A DNA stretch of 64,000 nt from Neoconidiobolus thromboides FSU 785. Lineage: Eukaryota; Entomophthoromycota; Entomophthoromycetes; Entomophthorales; Neoconidiobolaceae. How positions within the stretch are numbered: the first letter of the stretch is position 1; every line of letters begins with the position of its first letter. Below, in pieces: positions 57,376 through 64,000 of this stretch. The position numbers were made by a program, and so were the translations under genes. The stretch covers positions 65,920-129,919 of the forward strand of contig MU626259.1 of the NCBI GenBank assembly GCA_025603075.1. The letters are read 5' to 3'. The notes below the pieces were generated by a model. That model searched no databases and was not told the origin of the DNA. It saw only the letters and a program-made list of their open reading frames with translations.

Positions 57376-57936
57376 ATGAATTATACAGAATATGATAGTT
57401 ACAAGCTAATCGAAAATTTATACAATCAAGGTTATGAGATGAATAACAATCTGAAGTCTAAGTTTCAACTACACTTCAATACACCAAAGGAATATAAATC
57501 ATTAAATGATACAATTCAATCTCAAAATAAATATTTATCAAGATTAAAAGAGAAATATGAGTATGAATCTATTTATGATTTAAAACATTCTAATTTAATA
57601 ATAAAACTAAAAGATCAATTAAGTTTATTAAAAGTGATTCATCAGTATATTATCCATTATAACCACCTTTCATTATTTAAAAAAATCAAGTTTTTATCTC
57701 AGTTTAAATTAGTATTGAGGAAACTGTCTTTAAAAGTAATGAATGGGCTAAATAATCTTAAATTATTACCACTTAAACAAATTGTCAATAGTGAAAATAC
57801 TGCGGGTATTAAGTGTAACGATAAATGTAATATAGAACCCTCCATTCTATTTGAAATGTCCTTTGAAACAGATTGTTTATCATTAAATGAGCCTCATGTT
57901 CATCATTTTTCAACTAATCCTTTTCTAACGGAATAA
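57376..57936 (+). CDS. Helical family protein, member 6 (subgroup B)
   Basis: 186 aa. Core: SRLKEKYEYESIYDLKHSNL and IIKLKDQLSLLKVIHQYIIH, then LSLFKKIKFLSQFKLVLRKL and LNNLKLLPLKQIV. The C-terminal tail includes IEPSILFEMSFETDCLS, which matches FEPSIIFDLSFSP of member 7, and ends with several His residues (EPHVHHFSTN). No signal or membrane span; lysine- and tyrosine-rich. Function unknown. Forms a same-strand pair with member 7, 1.3 kb downstream, with a TIR element between. Confidence 0.75.
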   Translation: MNYTEYDSYKLIENLYNQGYEMNNNLKSKFQLHFNTPKEYKSLNDTIQSQNKYLSRLKEKYEYESIYDLKHSNLIIKLKDQLSLLKVIHQYIIHYNHLSLFKKIKFLSQFKLVLRKLSLKVMNGLNNLKLLPLKQIVNSENTAGIKCNDKCNIEPSILFEMSFETDCLSLNEPHVHHFSTNPFLTE

Positions 57937-58286
57937 TCAAATATTTCTTTACATTCCTCTCTCTTTATTGTTAATTATTTAATAAAAATTTAAACTTATA
58001 ACTGTATCTTCCTTAATCCTATCTCCTATCTCCTATCTATTAATTACTTGGCTTTTGGATTTATTTTAAAAAATTAATCAAAATCTATGGTGCTTAGTTG
58101 AAGAAATGATTTTATTAAACATATATGTTTGTTTTATTATTAACTTTTACTTTTTGTCATTGAATTTATTGTTCTTAATGAAATAATAAATCTTTAATAA
58201 ATCGAACTTTGATTATTTAAAAATAAATCTACACCATAATTTATTGATATCTAAAAGTGACTTAAGAATTCCGAGAAAATAATAGT
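57937..58286. other. Intergenic, no gene seen
   Basis: AT-rich. A short TCCTATC repeat lies near 58015-58038. Confidence 0.5.
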
Positions 58287-58393
58287 ATATGGGGATGTAT
58301 TTTTGTGTTTAAGAATTTTACTAACAAATTTTCCGCTTAAATAGCGCTTAAAAAATGGAAAAAGTAATGAAGTCAAAAAAAACACTCCCATAT
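58287..58393 (+). mobile_element. 105-bp TIR element, copy 25
   Basis: Plus copy with perfect left terminus ATATGGGGATGT; right end ACACTCCCATAT as in copies 13 and 18. Confidence 0.92.
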
Positions 58394-59210
58394 GTTATTT
58401 ATGTCAAAATAGTAACTAAATCATATACCTAAATAATTCTTGAATGTATAAAAGGTAGTCATAATATATAAAAGTTATATAGTATATAATAATAGTTATA
58501 TATGTATGCCTTTATATTAGTATAAACCTATATTAAATATTATAAATCCTATTATAATAAATCACAAGTGATATCATAAAACATTAAAATACTCACTTTA
58601 TAAAAATAGAAAAGTACAATACTGGAATGCATAATATCTAAAATACAAGTTGTGTATAAATAGATCTATCCGAATTATCAATACCAGTTTAAGCAGTTTT
58701 TATATATGTGGAAATAAGTGGTAATAAGTCTAAAATGAAATTCAAAATTTTTATTTATAAAACTTAATATAATTAAAAATATAATAAAAAAGAATCTATC
58801 CAGCCTGAATAATTAATTGATCATGTACCAGCTTTAGTATTTGTTACAACAAAAACTGTGTAATATTCAAATATAAGATATGAATATCTTTTTTCACTTC
58901 ACTACTTCATTTTTTCTGCAATATAAAAATTTTGAAATACTAATCGAACATCGAAACAGAAACATGTTATCATGTCTTGAGTTTTATATGAAGCAGTAAC
59001 GATATAGTAGTAAAATAGTATCCAAATGGAATTGAATTACAATGAACTTACAAAAAAAAGACTCATATTGGGAACAAAAGTGAAATAATCAATGTAATGT
59101 TATAATTAATAAACTCAACAGCTTAAACGACAATTTTTTATCAAAATGATTTGATTTTAGCCAAGATTTATAATTAATTAAAAAAGCTTGAATTTTGTTC
59201 TAGAAAAAAA
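58394..59210. other. Intergenic, no gene seen
   Basis: AT-rich 5' flank of helical member 7. Confidence 0.5.
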
Positions 59211-59220
59211 TATATATAAA
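59211..59220 (+). promoter_or_regulatory. TATA box of helical member 7
   Basis: TATATATAAA ending 43 bp before the ATG. Confidence 0.5.
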
Positions 59221-59263
59221 TAAAAGAAAAGAAAAAAGTATATAATTATACAATATTCAAAAC

Positions 59264-59881
59264 ATGATATCAATATTTTACAAGAAAAACGGAACCTTTG
59301 AGCTATTACAGAAACTTGAAACTAAAATTCAATATATGAAATCGGATATTGAAAACAATAAGCTTAATAGTGGGATAGGCAAAGTGAGTACTGGTCTAAA
59401 TGAAATAATAAATTTGTTAAAAGTACATGAAATCAAAGTAATTCAAATGAAAAAAAAATGTGAATTTAAAAGCAAATATGATCTATACAAAAAAGAATAT
59501 TTATTTCAGTTAAGATATCATCTTTCTCTACTATTAGGATTGCAACAGCTATTGATTTGTTACATAGAAAAGGATATATTATCAAGATTGAAATTTCAAA
59601 AAGAATTTATTACTGGTGTTCACTTTTTAAAATTTAAGCTAATAGCTTCTTGGCATATTTGTAAAGCCCTTCCGTTGAAAGAAAAACTTAGTGAGGTTGA
59701 TGAAAATAAATTCAACGATGATAATGTTGACTTAGTATTCGCCAATAAGGGTGATGAAGATGAAATAAAAGTGATGTTTGAACCATCTATTATATTTGAT
59801 CTCTCATTCTCTCCTATTGAAGAAACTAAAAGAAGTAAACGTTATGCTTCTATCTTCGAAAAAGATAGTATAATGTTATAA
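59264..59881 (+). CDS. Helical family protein, member 7 (subgroup B)
   Basis: 205 aa. Core: LLKVHEIKVIQMKKKCEFKS then KYDLYKKEYLFQLRYHLSLL, and IASWHICKALPLKEKLSEVD. An acidic insert precedes IKVMFEPSIIFDLSFSPIEE, the tail motif shared with member 6. The end is basic and Ser-rich (RSKRYASIFEKDS). The most complete example of the subgroup B layout: N-terminal coil, YDL core, LPLK, EPSI-F tail. Function unknown. Confidence 0.77.
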   Translation: MISIFYKKNGTFELLQKLETKIQYMKSDIENNKLNSGIGKVSTGLNEIINLLKVHEIKVIQMKKKCEFKSKYDLYKKEYLFQLRYHLSLLLGLQQLLICYIEKDILSRLKFQKEFITGVHFLKFKLIASWHICKALPLKEKLSEVDENKFNDDNVDLVFANKGDEDEIKVMFEPSIIFDLSFSPIEETKRSKRYASIFEKDSIML

Positions 59882-60640
59882 CCTCTCGGATTATTTCTTT
59901 CCTTAACCCATTATTCATCTCAATCATTATTTATTTTTAAAAGATTAATGCTACTTATATAGTTATTTTTATTTTATAGGCATAATAGTAATAAAGATCA
60001 ACTATAAACAAAAATAAAATGCACCCTCTTGTATTGTAATATTTAATTAAACTCCTTTTGTTATCTTATTAAAATTTGATATTTGTAATTTTTGAAACTA
60101 CCTGGGATTATTTTTAAAGCTCAATGCTTAAGGTTTTTATTCTTGATCATTTAACGGCTCAAAGACTATCTTACTAGTTGTTGTTTTGATAAATTAATTT
60201 AAAAAAGTTCATAGCTACAAATAAAAATTAGGATTGGAATTATAACTTCCAACGTATGAAAAGAATAGCACCAAATATCAGGGAATCATTAATAAGAAAT
60301 AAAATAAAAATATATTAAGGTAACGCATCTTCAATAAAATATTGACTTCATAATCAATTTAGGGTAGATATATTAATTGTGGATTGTGCGGATTTGTTTG
60401 AAGAAAATTAGCTCATTTAAACTTGTGGATAAATTCAATTGTTCAATAAAAGTGGCTAAATTTAATATTTAAGGTACATTATTGGAAGACAATTATTAAT
60501 GAGGGATTAATAACAACTAAAAATAAGTTGGGCACTTAAATTATAAAGAAGTAGAATGGAAGCAGGGGAACTATATTTATTTATAGTGAAGTAATAAATT
60601 GAAGGAACCTCCCGATTATGAATCAGTACAGTAGACAAAA
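59882..60640. other. Intergenic, no gene seen
   Basis: AT-rich spacer between helical member 7 and tyrosinase. Confidence 0.5.
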
Positions 60641-60648
60641 TATATAAA
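60641..60648 (+). promoter_or_regulatory. TATA box of the tyrosinase gene
   Basis: TATATAAA, 137 bp before the ATG. Confidence 0.5.
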
Positions 60649-60784
60649 CTATAAATCATTAATATTACTTTTTTTCATTTAACACTCTATTTAAAGTAAT
60701 TTTTACTTTTGAAAGTAAAAATAAAATTATCTAATATACATAATCGGCTCAACATCTATACACTTTGAAAGTGTAATATCAACA

Positions 60785-62608
60785 ATGAAATATTTCTTAA
60801 TAGTAAACTTATTTGCTGGATTAATACTCACTCAAGCTACTGGAAGATGCGAAAAGATTCATGTTAGAAAGGAGATCCGAGATTTGACATCCCAAGAACG
60901 TGAAGATTTTTTCAATGCTATATTAAGCATTAACTCTGGAAGTCGTCCAACCCCATTAGATAGATTAACAAGGATTCATGTTGATAATAGTGATAGTATC
61001 CATACTAACCCAGTATTTTTACCATGGCATCGTCATTTCTTACATTTAGCCGAACAAGAAATGCGTAAGAATTATCCAAACCTTGTAATTCCATATTGGG
61101 ATTGGGCTAGAGATTCTCAAGCTCCAGAACGTAGTGAAATTTTTACCGATAATTACTTTGGGGGCACTGGTACAGCTCAGACTAATTGGTGTGTTAGCAG
61201 TGGTAGATTTAAAGACTTTAGAGTCATAACTACTGATGATGGAAATCAAGAGCATTGTTTAAGAAGATCCTTCAATAAAGGGAATAGAATATCTGCTTTT
61301 GTTTCGGTTGAAGGTATTGATAAAGTAAAAAGAGAAAATAAGAATTATGATCGCTTTGCTCAACGTTTAGAAGGGAGTCCACATGCTCTTCCACACACGT
61401 TTATTGGTGGTGATTATGGTGATATCTCTTCAATGTCTAGTCCTAACGACCCTATTTTCTGGGTACATCATGGGATGATCGATAAAATTTGGGCTGATTG
61501 GCAAGTTGAAAATGGAGAAGAAGGAAAAAAATATCATTCAAGACGTAGTGATACTGATCCTCTACCCTACTATCAAAATGTTCAAGTGAGACAAATATTA
61601 GATACTTCTCAATATCCACTATGCTATGTCTATGCTGGGCAGCCTATTCCAAAATCAAATGATACTACTACTGAAACTACCACTACTGCTCCTCAAACTC
61701 AATCAAGTACTATTAGTCTTCCCCAGACAACAACCGATCAACCAATTGATACACAATCTTCTATTGCCTCAAGTACTACTCAACAACCTATTGCTACTCC
61801 AAGTACTACTCAACAACCTATTGTTACCCCAAGTACTACTCAACAACCTATTGTTACCCCAAGTACTACTCAACAACCTATTTTTACTCCATCTACTACG
61901 GAACCTATCTTTACTCCAACTAATACTCAACCTATCTTTACTCCGACTTTCACCCAACCACAAGTTACAAACGAACCTACTCCTACTAGACAACCCCCAC
62001 CACGTGGAGGTCGACCAGGACGCGATAATAATTTCTTTATTAATGGAAGTTTATTAAGAACAATCTTAGAATCTCTTGGATTCCGAGTTCGTCGTAGAGG
62101 TTATTATGGAAACACAGATGAAAATTATGGTGAATATCCAAAGAATAATAATAATAAATATCCAACGAAACCTAAATATCCAACAGAACCTAAATATCCA
62201 ACAGAACCTAAATACCCAACAGAACCTAAAAATCCAATTGTTAATATTGAGCATGAGGGTCAAAATCTAGCCATTGATCTTACTTCTATTATCCAACCTA
62301 ATGCCTTGTTACAGCAAATTGAACAAATTTGCCCAAAAACATTATGTCCATCTTCTGAAGATCGTGATAATAAAGTCAAATTAAGGATTCCAGAACCAGT
62401 TGGTCTTAAATGGTTACAAATGAATCGTTATCCAGTTGAACAATTCCGTGAACAAGAATTGGAATATGCTCAAGAATTATACAAATTTAATTCAGATCCT
62501 AATTATATTTCTTCTGCTTCTATTAAAAAGAGGTTCGAATCTAAATATCAAGCTGATGAAGAAGAGATAGTTAAGAAAACCGTAGTTAAGAAAGTAGTTT
62601 ATTATTAG
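60785..62608 (+). CDS. Secreted tyrosinase (type-3 copper oxidase)
   Basis: 607 aa, single exon. Signal peptide MKYFLIVNLFAGLILTQATG. CuA site: His65 (RIHVDN), His73 (SIHTNP) and His82 in VFLPWHRHFLHLAEQE. CuB site: His200 and His204 (SPHALPHTF) and His228/229 in NDPIFWVHHGMIDKIWADW. Oxidises phenols/catechols to quinones for melanin or cross-linking, likely in the cell wall or medium. After residue 295 the chain is Thr/Pro/Gln-rich (four 10-residue repeats around TTQQPI.TPS, probably O-glycosylated), then an RPGRDNN basic part, then PKYPTEP repeats. A charged C-terminal region of about 140 residues ends in KKTVVKKVVYY. The low-complexity extensions are longer than in typical tyrosinases. Confidence 0.93.
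   Translation: MKYFLIVNLFAGLILTQATGRCEKIHVRKEIRDLTSQEREDFFNAILSINSGSRPTPLDRLTRIHVDNSDSIHTNPVFLPWHRHFLHLAEQEMRKNYPNLVIPYWDWARDSQAPERSEIFTDNYFGGTGTAQTNWCVSSGRFKDFRVITTDDGNQEHCLRRSFNKGNRISAFVSVEGIDKVKRENKNYDRFAQRLEGSPHALPHTFIGGDYGDISSMSSPNDPIFWVHHGMIDKIWADWQVENGEEGKKYHSRRSDTDPLPYYQNVQVRQILDTSQYPLCYVYAGQPIPKSNDTTTETTTTAPQTQSSTISLPQTTTDQPIDTQSSIASSTTQQPIATPSTTQQPIVTPSTTQQPIVTPSTTQQPIFTPSTTEPIFTPTNTQPIFTPTFTQPQVTNEPTPTRQPPPRGGRPGRDNNFFINGSLLRTILESLGFRVRRRGYYGNTDENYGEYPKNNNNKYPTKPKYPTEPKYPTEPKYPTEPKNPIVNIEHEGQNLAIDLTSIIQPNALLQQIEQICPKTLCPSSEDRDNKVKLRIPEPVGLKWLQMNRYPVEQFREQELEYAQELYKFNSDPNYISSASIKKRFESKYQADEEEIVKKTVVKKVVYY
61771..61890 (+). repeat. 30-bp coding minisatellite
   Basis: Four 30-bp units beginning AAGTACTACTCAACAACCTA, encoding the Ser-Thr-Thr-Gln-Gln-Pro-Ile repeats of the tyrosinase; units 2 and 3 are identical. 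Confidence 0.9.
62159..62230 (+). repeat. 18-bp coding minisatellite
   Basis: Four 18-bp units (TATCCAACAGAACCTAAA type) encoding Tyr-Pro-Thr-Glu-Pro-Lys in the tyrosinase C-terminal region. Confidence 0.9.
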
Positions 62609-62782
62609 GCCTTTTTAATTTTAATTTTAATAAAATATTTTATAACAATTTAATTGAATATGATGTATTCAACTCAAGCTTTATGATTGATTTATGGAAT
62701 TTTGTAAGTATGTTCAAAAAAATCATTATAGTTACTAGTCTTGCAAACCAAAAAAAGAACACATTAATCTTATATATATTAA

Positions 62783-62855
62783 AGCCTAATATGGGGCTCG
62801 AACCCATGACCCTGAGATTAAAAGTCTCATGCTCTACCGACTGAGCTAATCAGGC
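62783..62855 (-). tRNA. tRNA-Lys (TTT)
   Basis: Exact inverted copy of the gene at 52166-52238, including the T discriminator; anticodon TTT. Confidence 0.96.
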
Positions 62856-63672
62856 ATCTTTTTGAACTAGATGAAAATTAATTAGATAAGTAATATATCA
62901 ATACTTTTCAAAATCATATGAGGCAGCTTTCTATTCTTCAATGTACAATAGTTTAAAAAAGGGCTACGTTTTTTAAATTCACTATAATTTGATAACAATA
63001 AGTAAAATATTCAATAAAACTGTTTAATTCAACCTTAGTAAGTTTATAGAGATGTTTTTTGTTTTAAATTTAAAATAATATTTTTATAATCTGTTAAAAG
63101 GTGAATAAAACTTAAAAAGCAAATATTTTTGATACATAATCAATATTTAAACTAAAATTAAGCTAATTTTACTCTTAATTTTGATCAAGGTTTTAAACAA
63201 ACTCTTGTCTTACTATAAGGACTTCTATTTTTTATTGATAAGCTAGACACCTCACTCAACTTGAAGACATACACAATCTATGGCGTATTAGAAATAAAAA
63301 TCTGTATTAGTAATTATTATTAGTTTTATTTTGCAATCAAATTTAATCACATTAAAATTTAAGCTAGAAAATCAATATCCCGAAATTGATTGGTTTTTCC
63401 TGAGAATTTTTCTGAAAATGACGCAATTTAGAAAAGTGAATTTATTATTAATTTACATTTGCTATAAGTGGAGACAAAAAAATATTCAACTTCTAAAATT
63501 AGCAAGATTAAAGTAAAAAACTAATTTTGATTAACAATGTACTTTTAGTTTAAAAGAATTAAAAATAAAATTAAATAAACTAAAGTGGTTGAATTATAAA
63601 AATAAATATTTATATTACTAATATAAAAGTAAGATAGATAAATAGATATGTAAGCTTCCATTTTTTAAAAAG
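62856..63672. other. Intergenic, no gene seen
   Basis: AT-rich; a short plus frame at 63331-63516 has no support. Confidence 0.5.
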
Positions 63673-63680
63673 TATATAAA
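63673..63680 (+). promoter_or_regulatory. TATA box of the flavin oxidoreductase gene
   Basis: TATATAAA about 66 bp before the ATG at 63746. Confidence 0.5.
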
Positions 63681-63745
63681 CAATACTATTTCATATTTGA
63701 ATTATATAACTTAATTATAAATATAAAGATTTAGTAAAATAAAAA

Positions 63746-64000
63746 ATGACTGTATTTAATATTGAACCAAAAGATTTTGTAGTCGAACAAAATCCAACTG
63801 CTGGGAGTAATATAGAAGGAGAAAATGAAAATGCCCCTTTATTTAGTGAACTTACGATCAAAAATTTAACAATAAATAATCGGGTGGCTGTATCTCCCAT
63901 GTGTACCTATAGCTCTAAAGATGGATTTATGACCAACTGGCATTTAGTTCATTATGGACAATTTGCCTTGCATGGTGCAGGTTTAATCATTGTCGAAGCT
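63746..64000 (+). CDS. NADH:flavin oxidoreductase / Old Yellow Enzyme (5' part)
   Basis: 85 codons before the window ends. LFSELTIKNLTINNRVAVSP followed by MCTYSSKDGFMTNWHLVHYG and GAGLIIVEA is the start of the FMN-binding TIM barrel of OYE-like enzymes. The Cys after SPM and the wording TNWHLVHYGQFALHGAG point to the YqjM-type (thermophilic-like) class, NADPH-dependent ene-reductases. The residues before position 30 (NPTAGSNIEGENEN) are an N-terminal extension. Catalytic residues lie beyond the edge. Confidence 0.9.
   Translation, partial: MTVFNIEPKDFVVEQNPTAGSNIEGENENAPLFSELTIKNLTINNRVAVSPMCTYSSKDGFMTNWHLVHYGQFALHGAGLIIVEA

Noticed and set aside
61626-62057. 143-codon Leu-rich plus frame
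   Set aside because: Frame shadow of the tyrosinase repeat region.

Overview
The window is strongly AT-rich eukaryotic nuclear DNA. Evidence for this: short GT-AG introns (about 45-75 bp) that can be resolved to the base in seven genes, intron-less nuclear-type tRNA genes, TATATAAA core promoters and secreted proteins with signal peptides. Gene content (secreted chymotrypsin-fold protease with a cysteine-rich tail, secreted tyrosinase, rhodopsin-like 7TM receptor, F-box/LRR-like relics, complex I subunit) fits an early-diverging fungus, most likely an Entomophthoromycotina member such as Conidiobolus; this taxon is an inference.

Layout. 1-11 kb: tRNA-Phe, a transcription-type cyclin (6 exons), a small ORF, the complex I subunit NDUFA9 (7 exons), a 7TM receptor, MCM-binding protein (MCMBP/ETG1-like) and a short-chain dehydrogenase. 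11-20 kb: repeat-rich and gene-poor, with a SPRY-domain protein, one unrecognised gene with a decayed paralogue beside it, and two other decayed reading frames. 21-24 kb: a kinesin-8 motor. 24-27 kb: an extremely AT-rich gene desert with a richer-composition island. 27-34 kb: F-box/LRR-like pseudogene, inverted repeats, first members of a lineage-specific helical gene family. 36-40 kb: tandem trio of small secreted proteins. 40.8-42.7 kb: acetyl-CoA acetyltransferase (Erg10 type) and a CX9C protein. 43-60 kb: more members of the helical family, QTRT2 (queuine tRNA-ribosyltransferase accessory subunit) and a secreted serine protease. 60.8-64 kb: tyrosinase and the start of an Old Yellow Enzyme-type flavin oxidoreductase.

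Two things stand out. First, seven genes between 30 and 60 kb, on both strands, encode paralogous 150-230 aa, Lys/Tyr-rich, apparently all-helical proteins sharing a Tyr-Asp-Leu motif region and a C-terminal Leu-Pro-(Leu/Val)-Lys motif; I recognise no known family. Second, a ~105 bp element with terminal inverted repeats (TGGGGATGT...ACATCCCCA) occurs about 25 times in both orientations, always outside the coding exons, roughly one per 2.5 kb; two copies are almost identical, so it spread recently. Other structure includes an ~80 bp near-perfect inverted repeat at 31.5 kb, a larger palindrome with two copies of the 105 bp element nested in its loop, and three pairs of identical tRNA genes (Ile, Asn, Lys), each pair facing inward.

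Housekeeping genes (cyclin, NDUFA9, MCMBP, QTRT2, thiolase, kinesin) are scattered between accessory genes without functional clustering. Exon boundaries were worked out by hand from reading frames and GT-AG sites.
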